In this document: positions 35,738-45,839 of the stretch, piece by piece
Layout: every line of letters starts with the position of its first letter
How positions within the stretch are numbered: position 1 is the stretch's first letter
Source of the DNA: Methylobacterium pseudosasicola
Lineage (GTDB): Bacteria; Pseudomonadota; Alphaproteobacteria; Rhizobiales; Beijerinckiaceae
Direction of reading: 5' to 3'
Length of the DNA: 64,000 bases
NCBI RefSeq assembly: GCF_900114535.1
Contig: NZ_FOTK01000012.1
Coordinates: 62,001 to 126,000, forward strand
Position numbers and translations under genes: made by a program
Notes under the pieces: model-generated
Seen by the model: only the letters and a program-made list of their open reading frames with translations
Database searches by the model: none
What the model was told of the DNA's origin: nothing

Positions 35738-36745
35738 ATGACCGCCCGTGCCCTGATCCTCGGCTGCGCCGGCAAGACGCTCTCCGCCGAGGAGGCCGCC
35801 TTCTTCCGTGACGTGCGGCCCTGGGGCTTCATTCTGTTCAAGCGCAACATCGGTGCGCCGGACGAGGTGCGCGCCCTGACCGCGTCGCTGCGCGATTGCC
35901 TGGGCTCCGAGGCCGCGCCGATCCTGATCGATCAGGAGGGGGGGCGGGTCCAGCGGATGGGTCCGCCGCACTGGCCGGCCTACCCGGCGGGCGGGCGCTA
36001 CGGCTGCCTGAACGGCAGCGCCACCGCCATCGCGCGGCTCGGCGCCCGGCTGATGGCGCACGATCTGGCCGAGGTCGGGATCAACGTCGATTGCGCCCCC
36101 GTCCTCGATGTGCCGGCCCCGGGCTCGCACGACATCATCGGCGACCGCGCCTATGGCTCGAACCCGGATTCGGTGGCCGAGATCGGCCGCGCCGTGGCCG
36201 AGGGCCTGATGGCCGGCGGCGTCTTGCCCGTCATGAAGCACGTGCCCGGCCACGGTCGCGCCGCCTGCGACAGCCATCATGGCCTGCCAATCGTCGAGGC
36301 GAGCCTGGAGGCTTTGGCCGCTCAGGATTTCCGGCCGTTCCAGGCGCTCGCCGATCTGCCGATGGCGATGAGCGCTCACGTGGTCTTCACCGCGATCGAC
36401 CCGGACCGCCCCGCCACCCAGTCGGCCAAAGTCATCCGCGACGTGATCCGCGATGCCATCGGTTTCGATGGTCTCCTGATGACCGACGATCTGTCCATGC
36501 ACGCGCTCACCGGCACGTTCCGCGACCGGACCGAGGCGGCCTTCGCGGCCGGCATCGATATCGGGCTGCATTGCAACGGCGCGATGGACGAGATGCGCGC
36601 CGTCGCCGAAGCCGCACCAATCCTCGCGGGCGAAGCCGCCCGCAGGGCCGCGTCCGCCTTGGCGCGCCTCGATCGGGCCGACGATGGCATCGACCTGCCC
36701 GAGGCCCGTGCCCGGTTCGCGGCGGCTCTCGCCACGGCGGCCTGA
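35738..36745 (+). CDS. nagZ: Beta-N-acetylhexosaminidase (GH3), peptidoglycan recycling
   Basis: A 335-residue family 3 glycoside hydrolase that removes N-acetylglucosamine from anhydro-muropeptides in the cytoplasm. The signature [18 protein letters not shown] (167-184) carries the catalytic His/Asp dyad region, [12 protein letters not shown] (63-74) binds sugar, and LLMTDDLSM (247-255) contains the nucleophile Asp250. No signal peptide. ATG 35738 is supported by the family start. It pairs functionally with anmK about 4 kb downstream. Confidence 0.93.
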   Translation: MTARALILGCAGKTLSAEEAAFFRDVRPWGFILFKRNIGAPDEVRALTASLRDCLGSEAAPILIDQEGGRVQRMGPPHWPAYPAGGRYGCLNGSATAIARLGARLMAHDLAEVGINVDCAPVLDVPAPGSHDIIGDRAYGSNPDSVAEIGRAVAEGLMAGGVLPVMKHVPGHGRAACDSHHGLPIVEASLEALAAQDFRPFQALADLPMAMSAHVVFTAIDPDRPATQSAKVIRDVIRDAIGFDGLLMTDDLSMHALTGTFRDRTEAAFAAGIDIGLHCNGAMDEMRAVAEAAPILAGEAARRAASALARLDRADDGIDLPEARARFAAALATAA

Positions 36746-36890
36746 CCCGCGGCCTTCCACCGCCCCTACACCCGCCTCTGCTTGTGTTCGGGCGGTCCGA
36801 TCCCTAGGTTCGCCCGGAAATCTTCAACCGGTCGTGGCGTCACGCTCCCACAGGTGGGCGCAGGCAGGTGGACGCACGCAGGAGGTTGCC

Positions 36891-37175
36891 ATGGGCAGCA
36901 TGAGTATCTGGCACTGGGTCATCGTTGCCGTCATCGTCATGCTGCTGTTCGGACGCGGCAAGGTCTCCGACCTGATGGGCGACGTGGCGAAGGGCATCAA
37001 GGCGTTCAAGAAGGGCATGGCCGAGGACGAGACGCCTCCGGCGAGCCAACCGGTGGCGCCGCCGAGCGAGCCGGTCCGCACCATCCCCCACACCGCCGAG
37101 ACCAGCCCCGGGACCAGCCCCGGGACCGCGGTCCCGGCGAGCCATCTGCCGGGCGGCGAGCGCAAGCCGGTCTGA
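36891..37175 (+). CDS. tatA: Sec-independent translocase subunit TatA
   Basis: A 94-residue pore-forming component of twin-arginine translocation, which exports folded proteins. [20 protein letters not shown] gives the short N-terminal helix and the FGRG hinge, followed by an amphipathic [20 protein letters not shown]. The Pro/Thr-rich tail has a small GTSP duplication (a 12-base tandem repeat around 37105-37128). AGGAGG lies five bases before the ATG. In many Hyphomicrobiales scpA and scpB lie between nagZ and tatA; here nothing does. Confidence 0.92.
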   Translation: MGSMSIWHWVIVAVIVMLLFGRGKVSDLMGDVAKGIKAFKKGMAEDETPPASQPVAPPSEPVRTIPHTAETSPGTSPGTAVPASHLPGGERKPV

Positions 37176-37263
37176 GAGACTGGCAGGGCGCGCGCTGTGG
37201 TGTAGAGCCTGACGGGGGTTCGGACTCGGGTCCGGCTCCCAGGGCAGCAGGACCGTCGACGAC

Positions 37264-37851
37264 ATGCTGGACATGAGTTGGGGCGAGGTGATGCTGATCG
37301 GCGGCGTCGCCCTCATCGTCATCGGGCCGAAGGATCTCCCGAAGGCGCTGCGCACCGTCGGGCAGATCACGACGAAGCTGCGCCGCATGGCCGGCGAGTT
37401 TCAGATGCAGTTCAACGAGGCCATCCGCGAGGCCGAACTCGACGAAGTCCGGAAGGAAGTCGACGGTATCCGCAACACCGTCCGCTCGACGAGCACCGGC
37501 TTCAATCCGGTCCAGACGATCCGGGACGAGCTGAAGGGCGCAGTCGAGGGCCGGGTTGCCGCAAGGCAGGGATCCGAGACGCTCGGCCCCGAAAAGCCGG
37601 CGGCGGATACGCGCTCGCTCGCCGACGCCACCGCGCAGCTCAAGGCCGAGCAGGACGCCACCGCGCCAACGGGCACCGAAACCGCGCCCATCGAGTCGGC
37701 CGCACACGCCGATCCGCTCCAGCACGCCCCCCCGCCCGAAGCGCCGCTTCCGATCCCGGGCTCGGTCGACGATCCCTACGGGCCGCCCCCCGACCCGCCT
37801 GCGACGCACGACACCCCCATGGACCCGAAGAACGGCGCCACCGCCCGATGA
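37264..37851 (+). CDS. tatB: Sec-independent translocase subunit TatB
   Basis: A 195-residue protein that with TatC recognises twin-arginine signals. The N-terminal helix [20 protein letters not shown] and [13 protein letters not shown] turn are typical, followed by a charged amphipathic region ([20 protein letters not shown]). The C-terminal third is Pro/Thr/Ala-rich and disordered-looking. It overlaps tatC by four bases (ATGA). Confidence 0.92.
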   Translation: MLDMSWGEVMLIGGVALIVIGPKDLPKALRTVGQITTKLRRMAGEFQMQFNEAIREAELDEVRKEVDGIRNTVRSTSTGFNPVQTIRDELKGAVEGRVAARQGSETLGPEKPAADTRSLADATAQLKAEQDATAPTGTETAPIESAAHADPLQHAPPPEAPLPIPGSVDDPYGPPPDPPATHDTPMDPKNGATAR

Positions 37852-38648
37852 TCAGCGACGCCGACGAGGCCGAGATCGAAGCATCCCGGGCGCCGCTGCT
37901 CGAACATCTGATCGAATTGCGTTCGCGGCTGATCAAGTCGTTGATCGCCTTCGTGCTGATGTTCTTCTGCTGCTTCTTCTTCTCGCGCGATATCTACAAC
38001 ATCCTGGTCTACCCCTACGTCTCGATCGTGGGCGCCCAGAATGCCGAGCTGATCGCGACGCATTTTCTCGAGCAGGTGTTTACCAACATCAAGCTCAGCG
38101 TGTTCGGCGCCGCCTTCCTGGCCTTCCCGGTGATCGCCACGCAGATCTACGCCTTCGTGGCGCCGGGGCTCTACCGCAACGAGCGCAAGGCGTTCCTGCC
38201 CTACCTCGTGGCCACGCCGATCTTCTTCGTGCTGGGCGCGCTGGTGGTTTTCTTCCTGGCGATGCCGCTGCTGATCAAGTTCTCGGTCTCGCTTCAGCAG
38301 GTCGGCGTGGCCGGCGAGCCGACGATCAAGCTGCTGCCCAAGGTTGATGAGTATCTCTCGCTGATCATGACGCTGATCTTCGCCTTCGGCATCGCGTTCC
38401 AGCTGCCGGTGATCCTGACCCTGCTCGGCCAGATCGGCATCATCGACGCCGCCTTCCTGCGCGAGAAACGCCGTTACGCGATCGTGCTGGTTTTCGTCGT
38501 CGCGGCCGTGCTGACGCCGCCGGACGTCATCTCGCAGCTCTCGCTCGCCCTGCCGATGCTGATTCTCTACGAGGCCTCGGTGTTCTCCGTGGCGCGCGTC
38601 GAGAAGATCCGCGCGGCGCGGCGGGCGGCGGAAGGGCTGGATCCTTAA
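37848..38648 (+). CDS. tatC: Sec-independent translocase subunit TatC
   Basis: A 266-residue six-helix core receptor of the Tat system. [20 protein letters not shown] is the conserved cytoplasmic start with its Glu. [20 protein letters not shown] and [20 protein letters not shown] are signature helices. [20 protein letters not shown] matches the conserved C-terminal portion. The overlapping ATGA start with TatB supports coupled translation. A four-stem repeat follows, closing the operon. Confidence 0.95.
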   Translation: MISDADEAEIEASRAPLLEHLIELRSRLIKSLIAFVLMFFCCFFFSRDIYNILVYPYVSIVGAQNAELIATHFLEQVFTNIKLSVFGAAFLAFPVIATQIYAFVAPGLYRNERKAFLPYLVATPIFFVLGALVVFFLAMPLLIKFSVSLQQVGVAGEPTIKLLPKVDEYLSLIMTLIFAFGIAFQLPVILTLLGQIGIIDAAFLREKRRYAIVLVFVVAAVLTPPDVISQLSLALPMLILYEASVFSVARVEKIRAARRAAEGLDP

Positions 38649-38665
38649 CAACCGGATCGACAAGT

Positions 38666-38776
38666 CCGGGTTTCAAAAGGTCGCGGACCTTTTGCGGGTC
38701 CAGGGCAGAGCCCTGGTGAAGCGGGGCTACGCGCCCCGAACCCCGCCAAAGGGCCGCGGGCCCTTTGGAAACCCGG
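38666..38776. repeat. Structured intergenic repeat with four stem-loops
   Basis: Outer arms CCGGGTTTC (38666-38674) and GAAACCCGG (38768-38776) enclose four successive perfect hairpins: 9 bp at 38674-38694 (CAAAAGGTC arm), 7 bp at 38700-38716, 6 bp at 38722-38738 and 9 bp at 38747-38767. The whole 111 bases could fold as a multi-branched structure in RNA or DNA. It sits between converging tatC and tyrS, so it may end both transcripts. Similar multi-hairpin units are, to my knowledge, dispersed in genomes of this order. Confidence 0.75.
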
Positions 38777-38797
38777 TCCTTCGCGTGGCTGCGAACC

Positions 38798-40069
38798 CTA
38801 CTCAGCTCGCAGCAGCACGTGCCGTTTCTTGCCGAAGGACAGCTTGATCACCCCGTCCTGGGTCAGGTCCGCCGGCGTTAGCAAAGCCTTCTCGTCCGTC
38901 ACGGCGGCGTCGTTGACCCGAAGACCGCCGCCCTTGATCTGGCGCCGCGCCTCGCTGGTCGAGGGCACGAGCTTGGCGATCTCCGGCCCGAACGCGGTCA
39001 GCACGCCCAAGCCGGCTTCCAGGGTCGCGGCCGCCACGGTGACGCTCGGCAGGTCGGCGGCGAGCGTCCCTTCGACGAACGTCTTCCGCGCAGTCTCGGC
39101 CGCTGCCTCGGCGACCTCACGGCCGTGCATCAGCGCCGTGGCCTCGGTGGCGAGCACCGTCTTGGCCGCGTTGATCTCGGAGCCGGCGAGCGCCGCGAGC
39201 CGCGCGACCTCGTCCATCGGCAGCAGCGTGAACAGCTTGAGAAAGCGGGCCACGTCCGCATCCTCGGTGTTCCGCCAGAACTGCCAGTAATCGTACGGCT
39301 TGAGCATGTCCGGGTTGAGCCAGACGGCGCCGGCGGCGGTCTTGCCCATCTTCGCGCCCGATGACGTGGTCAGCAGCGGGCAGGTCAGGGCGTAGAGCTG
39401 GGGCGTGCCCATGCGCCGGCCGAGATCGATGCCGTTAACGATGTTGCCCCACTGGTCCGAGCCGCCCATCTGCAGGACGCAGCCGTAGCGGCGGTTCAGC
39501 TCCACGAAGTCGTAGGATTGCAGGATCATGTAGTTGAATTCCAGGAACGAGAGTTCCTGGTCGCGCTCCAGGCGCAGGCGCACGCTGTCCATCGATAGCA
39601 TGCGGTTCACTGAGAAGTGACGGCCTATGTCGCGCAGCATCTCGATGTAGTTGAGCTTGGTCAGCCACTCCGCGTTGTCGACCATCACGGCATCGCCCGC
39701 GCCCTCGCCGAAGCGCAGGAACCGGTCGAAGGTCTTGCGGATCTCCGCTTTGTTGGCGTCGATCTGTTCGACGGTGAGGATCTTGCGGGTCTCGTCGCGA
39801 CCGGACGGGTCGCCGACGCGGGTGGTGCCGCCGCCCATCAAGGTGATCGGCTTGCCCCCGGTGGCCTGCAGCCAGTGCAGCATCATGATCGACAGCAGGT
39901 GCCCGACATGGAGCGAGGGCGCCGTGCAATCGTAGCCGACATAGGTGGTCAGCCGCCCTTCGCGCGCGGCGGCGTCGATGCCGGCAAGATCGGAGGTCTG
40001 GTGGATGTAGCCGCGCTCGGTCAGGATCCGCAGAAAGTCGGATTTCGGCGCAAGGCTCTCGGCATTCAT
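38798..40069 (-). CDS. tyrS: Tyrosyl-tRNA synthetase
   Basis: A 423-residue class I synthetase. The HIGH-type motif is in [15 protein letters not shown], followed by [13 protein letters not shown], and the KMSKS equivalent is KMGKTAAG. The tyrosine-binding segment includes [26 protein letters not shown]-terminal S4 RNA-binding domain ([20 protein letters not shown]) is present. ATG 40069 fits the family start. Divergent from anmK with 124 bases between. Confidence 0.95.
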   Translation of the reverse strand: MNAESLAPKSDFLRILTERGYIHQTSDLAGIDAAAREGRLTTYVGYDCTAPSLHVGHLLSIMMLHWLQATGGKPITLMGGGTTRVGDPSGRDETRKILTVEQIDANKAEIRKTFDRFLRFGEGAGDAVMVDNAEWLTKLNYIEMLRDIGRHFSVNRMLSMDSVRLRLERDQELSFLEFNYMILQSYDFVELNRRYGCVLQMGGSDQWGNIVNGIDLGRRMGTPQLYALTCPLLTTSSGAKMGKTAAGAVWLNPDMLKPYDYWQFWRNTEDADVARFLKLFTLLPMDEVARLAALAGSEINAAKTVLATEATALMHGREVAEAAAETARKTFVEGTLAADLPSVTVAAATLEAGLGVLTAFGPEIAKLVPSTSEARRQIKGGGLRVNDAAVTDEKALLTPADLTQDGVIKLSFGKKRHVLLRAE

Positions 40070-40193
40070 GGCTGCGGTCTCGGATCGCGAGCCGGCGCGA
40101 CAGGCCGAGGCTCTGCGTGCTAGCTCGCGCTGGGGTTCAGGATACGGCGCGCTCTTAGCAGGGCGTTCGCCGAAAGGCACGGGGTCGAGCACA

Positions 40194-41333
40194 ATGGCGA
40201 TGATGCGCGCGATCGGACTGATGAGCGGCACCTCGCTGGACGGCGTCGACATCGCGCTGATCGAGACCGACGGCGAGCGGGTCCACGTCGTCCGAGGCCA
40301 CAACAACTTCCTCGAGCCCCTCGGGCCGACGGGCTATCGGGGCTATTCCGACGAGGAGAAGGCGCTGCTGCGGGCCGCCACCAAGGATGCCGAGTCGGTC
40401 CTGCATCCGGGAGACCGCCCAGGGCGCCTGCCGGAGACGGAGGCGTTCGTCACCCAGGCCCATGCCGAGGCGGTCGAGCGCTTTCTGGCCGAGAACGGCC
40501 TTCGCGCGGATGAGGTCGATGTCATCGGCTTTCACGGCCAGACCGTGATCCATCGGCCGGACCAGCGCATCTCGATCCAGATCGGCGACGGGCAGGCGCT
40601 GGCCACCCGGCTCGGCATCCCGGTGGTCTCGGACCTGCGCCGGGCCGATATCGAGGCCGGCGGCCAGGGGGCGCCGCTGGTGCCGGTGTTCCACAAGGCG
40701 CTGGCCGAAGCGTCGGGCTTCGACGGCCCGTTCGGCATCCTCAATATCGGCGGCGTCGCCAACGCGACGCTGATCGATTCCAAGGGCGGCGTGATCGCGT
40801 TCGATACCGGCCCCGGCAATGCCTTGATCGACGAGTGGATGCAGGAGCGTGAGGGCAAGAACCTCGATGATGGCGGCCGCACCGCCGCCCGTGGCCGCGC
40901 CGACGAGCCGCTGCTCGCCTGGCTGCTGATGCACCCGTTCTTCTTCCGCCGCCCGCCGAAATCCCTCGACCGGAACTGGTTTTCGCACAAGCTCGCCGGC
41001 CAGCTCTCGACGGAGGACGGTGCCGCGACGCTCACGGCCTTCACCGCCCGCGCGGTCGCCCGGGCCCTGGACCACGCGCCTGAGATCCCGACCCGCTGGA
41101 TCGTGGCCGGCGGCGGCGCTCGCAACGGCGAGCTGGTTCGGCTGCTGAACTACCATCTGCGCGCCGAGATCACGACGGCGGACGCGATCGGCTGGTCCTC
41201 GGCCTACCTGGAGGCACAGGCCTTCGCGTATCTGGCGGTGCGTTCGCTCCGGGGCCTGCCGATCACGTTCCCGTCCACCACCGGCGTGCGCGAGCCGATG
41301 ACCGGCGGGGTGCTGGCGCGACCGAATGCCTGA
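40194..41333 (+). CDS. anmK: Anhydro-N-acetylmuramic acid kinase
   Basis: A 379-residue sugar kinase that opens and phosphorylates 1,6-anhydro-MurNAc in peptidoglycan recycling. Signature [15 protein letters not shown] near the N-terminus binds [26 protein letters not shown]-like [10 protein letters not shown], and [14 protein letters not shown] form the active site. [17 protein letters not shown] lies near the end. Three clustered ATGs (40194, 40200, 40203) are possible starts. nagZ upstream acts in the same pathway. Confidence 0.93.
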   Translation: MAMMRAIGLMSGTSLDGVDIALIETDGERVHVVRGHNNFLEPLGPTGYRGYSDEEKALLRAATKDAESVLHPGDRPGRLPETEAFVTQAHAEAVERFLAENGLRADEVDVIGFHGQTVIHRPDQRISIQIGDGQALATRLGIPVVSDLRRADIEAGGQGAPLVPVFHKALAEASGFDGPFGILNIGGVANATLIDSKGGVIAFDTGPGNALIDEWMQEREGKNLDDGGRTAARGRADEPLLAWLLMHPFFFRRPPKSLDRNWFSHKLAGQLSTEDGAATLTAFTARAVARALDHAPEIPTRWIVAGGGARNGELVRLLNYHLRAEITTADAIGWSSAYLEAQAFAYLAVRSLRGLPITFPSTTGVREPMTGGVLARPNA

Positions 41334-42495
41334 TCCCGGCTCGGGAAACTCGTGGACCGCCCGGTGGTTGGCTCCCGATCAGATCAAGATCGGAATTGAT
41401 ACCTTGGCCGAGACCTACTTGCGCTACCACGACGGCATCGAGACGCTGGCCCCGGACGAGAACGAGACCATCGACGCGATCATCGCGTCGATGACCCGCG
41501 AGAGCGAGACCACGGCGGCCCGCTACGGCCACGCCGTGCGCGCCTCGCACGCCAAGGTCAGCGGCGTGGTGACGGGCGAGCTTCAGGTGCCGGACGACCT
41601 GCCGCCCGAGCTGAAGCAGGGCCTGTTCGCCAAGGGCGGCACCTATCCGGTGATCGTGCGCTTCGCTCAAGGGCCGGGCGAGCTGTTGAAGGACAGCGTC
41701 TCGACCCACCGGGGCATGGCGATCAAGGTTCTGGGCGTTGCGGGAGAGAAGCTGCCCGGCCACGGCGCAGAAACCCAAGATTTCGTGCTCGCCACCGGGC
41801 CGGTCTTTCCGAATCCGGATGCCAAGGGCTTTCTCGGCAGCATGAAGCAGCTCGAAGCCGGGACAAAGGCGCCAGAGGCCGTGAAGGCCGCCGTCTCGGG
41901 CACCGCCCGGGCCCTCGATACGGTGGTGAAGGCGGTGACGGGCGAGAGCTCGCCGCTCCTCGACTTCTTCGGCCACGAGCCCCTGCATCCGCTCGCCGAG
42001 CCGTATTATTCGCAGGCCGCGCTTCGCTATGGCGACCACATTGCGAAGATTGCAGCCTTCCCGGCCAGCACGAAGCAGCAGGCGCTTGCCGGCGAGACGC
42101 TGCACCCGGGCGAAGATCCGGACGCATTCCGGCACGCGGTGACCGCCTTCTTCGCGGGTGACGCCGCCGTGTTCGAGATCCGCGCGCAGCTCTGCACGAA
42201 TCTCAACGACATGCCGGTGGAGGACGCCTCGAAGCGCTGGGACGAGGCGGCGAGCCCCTATCGCACCGTGGCGCGCCTCATCCTGCCCACCCAGGATTCG
42301 CAATCCGAGGCTCGGACCCGCTACGCCAACGACGTCCTGTCCTTCCGGCCAGCCCACAGCTTGGCGGCGCACCGTCCCCTTGGCTCGCTGATGCGGGCGC
42401 GGCTCAAGACCTATCAGGCGCTCTCCAGTTTCCGCCACGGCCGCAACCGGACGCCCGAGACCGAGCCGACCGCGATCGCGCAGGTTCCGGCTTAA
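41326..42495 (+). CDS. Catalase-related heme protein (small-catalase/peroxygenase family)
   Basis: A 389-residue protein with the catalase core but shorter than true catalases (480 residues or more). The distal His75 region, YGHAVRASHAKVSGVVTGEL, resembles the catalase HARG-type motif. A proximal heme-ligand motif RLKTY puts Tyr363 near the C-terminus. A conserved YPVIVRFAQGPG and HRGMAIKVLGV are also typical of the family. Members may act as peroxygenases or low-level catalases. The start overlaps anmK by eight bases, so co-transcription is likely though the functions differ. ATG 41326 is the only start close enough; no strong ribosome site. Confidence 0.8.
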   Translation: MPDPGSGNSWTARWLAPDQIKIGIDTLAETYLRYHDGIETLAPDENETIDAIIASMTRESETTAARYGHAVRASHAKVSGVVTGELQVPDDLPPELKQGLFAKGGTYPVIVRFAQGPGELLKDSVSTHRGMAIKVLGVAGEKLPGHGAETQDFVLATGPVFPNPDAKGFLGSMKQLEAGTKAPEAVKAAVSGTARALDTVVKAVTGESSPLLDFFGHEPLHPLAEPYYSQAALRYGDHIAKIAAFPASTKQQALAGETLHPGEDPDAFRHAVTAFFAGDAAVFEIRAQLCTNLNDMPVEDASKRWDEAASPYRTVARLILPTQDSQSEARTRYANDVLSFRPAHSLAAHRPLGSLMRARLKTYQALSSFRHGRNRTPETEPTAIAQVPA

Positions 42496-42497
42496 GG

Positions 42498-43097
42498 GTG
42501 AGCCTCGGCCACGCACTGCGCCGGATCGTCGAGGAATACCCGCTCGCCCGGCTCGACCCGCCGGCCGGGCATCCCCTGGCGGCGATGATCCGGCGCAGTG
42601 CACCGGACGAGTTGCGCGGCGCCCTCGAAGCGATCGACGGCCCGTTCCTGGTGAAGGGCAGCCCCGGGCGCGGCAGCAATTGGGCGGCGGTCCCCTGGCT
42701 CGCCGTGTTCGACCCAACGGTCACGACGAGCGCCACGCGCGGCTATTACCTCGTCTACCTGTTCCCCGCCCACCGTGAGGTTGTCCACCTGTCGCTGGCG
42801 CAGGGGACGGTGGCGGCCCTCCGCGAGCACGGGCCGCGGGCGGAAGCCTACCTCCGCACAAGCGGCGATGCGCTGCGGACCCGCCTCTCCGACTTCGCCG
42901 ACAGGCTGCCGAATCGGTCCATCACCCTCGGCAGCGCGGGCGAATTGCCGGACGGCTACGAGGCGGCGCACATCCTCGGCCTCACCTACGAGCTCGCCGA
43001 TCTCGGCGACGAGCGCCGCCTGCGGGCGGATCTCGCAGTCGGGGTGGCGGCTTATCGGGCGCTCAAGGCGCGGGGTGGTCTCTTAGGGCTGTCGTGA
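42498..43097 (+). CDS. Free-standing MrcB_N (DUF3578) domain protein
   Basis: A 199-residue protein whose core matches the MrcB-like N-terminal domain: GSNWAAVPWLAVFDP, TTSATRGYYLVYLF and VVHLSLAQGT. In restriction proteins this domain recognises modified DNA and is fused to an AAA+ GTPase or HNH nuclease. Here the gene ends soon after the domain, with no effector domain, and no nuclease or GTPase gene lies beside it. It follows the catalase-like gene by two bases, starting at GTG 42498. Its 3' end overlaps the convergent EamA gene by 35 bases. Role unknown; DNA recognition is a family-based guess. Confidence 0.75.
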   Translation: MSLGHALRRIVEEYPLARLDPPAGHPLAAMIRRSAPDELRGALEAIDGPFLVKGSPGRGSNWAAVPWLAVFDPTVTTSATRGYYLVYLFPAHREVVHLSLAQGTVAALREHGPRAEAYLRTSGDALRTRLSDFADRLPNRSITLGSAGELPDGYEAAHILGLTYELADLGDERRLRADLAVGVAAYRALKARGGLLGLS

Positions 43098-43992
43098 TGA
43101 TGGATGCGGGACGAGTGTCTCCGGCTCGCCGTTGCCGCAGCCAGGCCACGAGCACGTTGAGCGCGATCCCGAAGAAGATGAGCGCGGCGCCCGCGGCGTC
43201 GGCGATCTCGAACGGCTCGTCGAGAAGCCAGCGCGAGCTGGACAGGCCGATGATCGGGATCAGCAGGGCGAACGGCGTGACCGTGACGGCGGGATAGCGG
43301 CTCAGCAGCCGGTTCCAGAGCGCGAAGGCGAGCATCGTGGTCGGATAGGCGATGAACAGAACCGCGCTCCAGGACCAAGCATCCGCTTTTTGGACTGCGG
43401 ACGTGATCGCGTCGGGTCCTTCGACCACCAGCGACAGGGCGAGGAGCGGCGGTGCCGCCACCAAGCTGCCCCAGACCATCAGGGCGAGCATATCAATCCG
43501 GCCCGCCGCCTTCACGACCACATTGGCGACGCCCCAGAACAGGGCCGCCCCAATGACGAGCAGAAACGGCCCCAAGAGCGCGTGCTGCCCTTGCCACACC
43601 GCGATGACGCCGACGCCGCAGCCGGCGATCAACGCACTGAGCAGTTGGAGCCTGCTCGGACGCTCACCGAACACCAGGAAGGCGAGCCCGATCGTGAAGA
43701 AGACCTGCGTCTGGAGCACCAGCGAGGACAGGCCCGCCGGCATGCCGAGTGCCATGCCCAGAAACAGAAGGCCGAACTTCACGACGCCGAGACAGAGACC
43801 GAACGCGACGACGATGCGCACGGATGTCCGCGGCGGCTTCAAGATCAGGACGCCTGGGAAAGCCGCGAGCAGGAAGCGCAGGCCCGTCAAGAACAAGGGC
43901 GGAAAGGCCACGAGGGCAATCTTGATCGCCACGAAATTCAAGCCGAATATCGCGACCACCACGAGCGCGATGCATATGTCCGCTACCAGCAT
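43063..43992 (-). CDS. EamA (DMT) family exporter
   Basis: A 309-residue ten-helix protein with two EamA repeats. Helix 1 ICIALVVVAIFGLNFVAIKI and FPPLFLTGLRFLLAAFPGVL lie in the first half, and GVANVVVKAAGRIDMLALMVWGSLVAAPPL opens the second. It matches the YdcZ/RhaT-like O-acetylserine/cysteine or amino-acid exporter group loosely. Substrate unknown. Start 43992 has GGGAG eight bases upstream; an ATG at 44019 is also in frame. Confidence 0.85.
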   Translation of the reverse strand: MLVADICIALVVVAIFGLNFVAIKIALVAFPPLFLTGLRFLLAAFPGVLILKPPRTSVRIVVAFGLCLGVVKFGLLFLGMALGMPAGLSSLVLQTQVFFTIGLAFLVFGERPSRLQLLSALIAGCGVGVIAVWQGQHALLGPFLLVIGAALFWGVANVVVKAAGRIDMLALMVWGSLVAAPPLLALSLVVEGPDAITSAVQKADAWSWSAVLFIAYPTTMLAFALWNRLLSRYPAVTVTPFALLIPIIGLSSSRWLLDEPFEIADAAGAALIFFGIALNVLVAWLRQRRAGDTRPASIITTALRDHPAP

Positions 43993-44220
43993 CCTGCATG
44001 CTCCCGGCTCTGCACGCATGTCCGTCAGCGACGGGACCGTGCGTGGTCAAGCTTGAGCGCGAGATGAGCCGTGTCCAGGTACAGTTCCGGCCGATCAGCT
44101 AAAATTGTCCGGCTTCTCGGACCAGACAGTTTGGCTCGGGAGACCGTTTTGGACTGAGTCTTCTATTTTAATGGAAGCATATTAGTCAATCTGAAGTGAA
44201 ATGGTATTCTGAAATCTTCA

Positions 44221-44523
44221 ATGATAGCCAAAAATTACTTTTGGGATGTCACAGAACATCTTGATACGCCCGAGCGCACCCCCCTCTATATCGAGGCCGT
44301 GCTCAAGGATGGCGATGCTGCGCTCATCGCTTCGACCATCGGCGACGTAGCGCGGGCGCGGGGCATGGCGCAGATCGCGGCCGAGACCGGCCGATCGCGC
44401 GAAAGCCTCTATCGAGCCTTATCCGAGAAAGAGAACCTGCAACTCGACACGCTGGTGGGCGTCCTCAAGGCGATCGGGCTGAGACTCAGCGTGCAGCCGA
44501 TCGCCGGTTCGGAGCCGGCGTAG
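44221..44523 (+). CDS. HI1420-type addiction module antidote, apparently without toxin
   Basis: A 100-residue helix-turn-helix protein of the probable addiction module antidote family. The family phrase DGDAALIASTIGDVARARGM is intact, followed by MAQIAAETGRSRESLYRAL and a final VLKAIGLRLSVQP. These proteins normally pair with a RelE-like toxin just upstream. Upstream here (44020-44220) there is no toxin frame, and the DNA is AT-rich (17 of 60 G+C in 44161-44220). It may be an orphan, or a leftover of a decayed module that now acts as a regulator. No ribosome site is obvious. Confidence 0.82.
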   Translation: MIAKNYFWDVTEHLDTPERTPLYIEAVLKDGDAALIASTIGDVARARGMAQIAAETGRSRESLYRALSEKENLQLDTLVGVLKAIGLRLSVQPIAGSEPA

Positions 44524-44582
44524 GGCCTCGCGCGGGAAGACGGTTTGTGCCCCCGGCGCTCCCGCGCTAGACGGGCCGCGTC

Positions 44583-45680
44583 ATGTCTCACAACTCGTTC
44601 GGCCACCTGTTCCGCGTTACGACCTTCGGCGAGAGCCACGGGGTCGCGCTCGGCTGCGTGGTCGATGGCTGTCCGCCCGGGCTGGCACTGGAGGCCGAGG
44701 AGATCCAGGCCGAGCTCGACCGCCGCAAGCCCGGCCAGTCGCGCTTCACCACCCAGCGCCGCGAGCCGGATCAGGTGAAGATCCTGTCGGGGGTGTTTTC
44801 CGACGACCGCACCGGCGGGCGCCAGTTCACCACCGGCACGCCGATCGCCCTGATGATCGAGAACACCGACCAGCGCTCGAAGGACTATTCCGAGATCCGC
44901 GACAGCTACCGGCCGGGTCATGCGGACTACACCTACGATGCCAAATACGGCATCCGCGATTATCGCGGCGGCGGCCGGTCCTCCGCCCGGGAGACCGCGG
45001 CGCGGGTCGCCGCCGGCGCCGTGGCGCGCAAGGTGATTCCGGGCATCACCATCCGGGCGGCCCTGGTGCAAATGGGGCCGCACGCCATCGAGCGGTCGCG
45101 CTGGGATTGGGCCGAGGTCGGCAACAACCCGTTTTTCTGCCCGGACGCTGAGGCGGCTGCCCAGTACGAGACCTATCTCGACGCGATCCGCAAGGATGGC
45201 TCCTCCGTCGGCGCGGTGATCGAGGTGGTGGCCGAGGGCGTCCCGCCAGGCCTCGGCGCTCCGGTCTACGGCAAGCTCGACGCGGATCTCGCCGCCGCCA
45301 TGATGTCGATCAATGCCGTGAAGGGCGTCGAGATCGGCGACGGGTTCGCCGCCGCGGCCTTGCGGGGCGAGGACAATGCCGACGAGATGCGGGCCGGCAA
45401 TGGCGGACGCCCGCGCTTTCTCGCCAACCACGCGGGCGGCATCCTCGGCGGCATCTCCAACGGCGAGCCGGTGGTCGTGCGCTTCGCCGTGAAGCCGACC
45501 TCCTCGATCCTGACCCCGCGCCGCTCGGTGACCCGCGACGGCACCGAGGTCGATCTCATCACCAAGGGCCGTCACGATCCCTGCGTCGGCATCCGCGCGG
45601 TGCCGGTGGCGGAGGCCATGATGGCCTGCGTGCTGGCCGATCACTATCTACGCCATCGCGGGCAGGTGGGAGCGGCCTGA
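44583..45680 (+). CDS. aroC: Chorismate synthase
   Basis: A 365-residue FMN-dependent enzyme that converts EPSP to chorismate, the branch point of aromatic amino acid synthesis. [59 protein letters not shown] and [17 protein letters not shown] are all as in the family. Length is normal. It follows the antidote gene by 59 bases but is unlikely to be functionally linked. Confidence 0.95.
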   Translation: MSHNSFGHLFRVTTFGESHGVALGCVVDGCPPGLALEAEEIQAELDRRKPGQSRFTTQRREPDQVKILSGVFSDDRTGGRQFTTGTPIALMIENTDQRSKDYSEIRDSYRPGHADYTYDAKYGIRDYRGGGRSSARETAARVAAGAVARKVIPGITIRAALVQMGPHAIERSRWDWAEVGNNPFFCPDAEAAAQYETYLDAIRKDGSSVGAVIEVVAEGVPPGLGAPVYGKLDADLAAAMMSINAVKGVEIGDGFAAAALRGEDNADEMRAGNGGRPRFLANHAGGILGGISNGEPVVVRFAVKPTSSILTPRRSVTRDGTEVDLITKGRHDPCVGIRAVPVAEAMMACVLADHYLRHRGQVGAA

Positions 45681-45839
45681 TCCGCCGGGGCCGTGCCCGA
45701 TCGCGCCGCGATCGGCTAAGCTCCGAGTCCGAAACTTTCACAGGCTCGCGCGCGCCGGACCGGGATCCCTGTCGGCACCGCGGGAGCCAGACCTTTCCTC
45801 CCTTCGCGGGAGGGGAGATGCGAGACGAGAGAGCGATCC

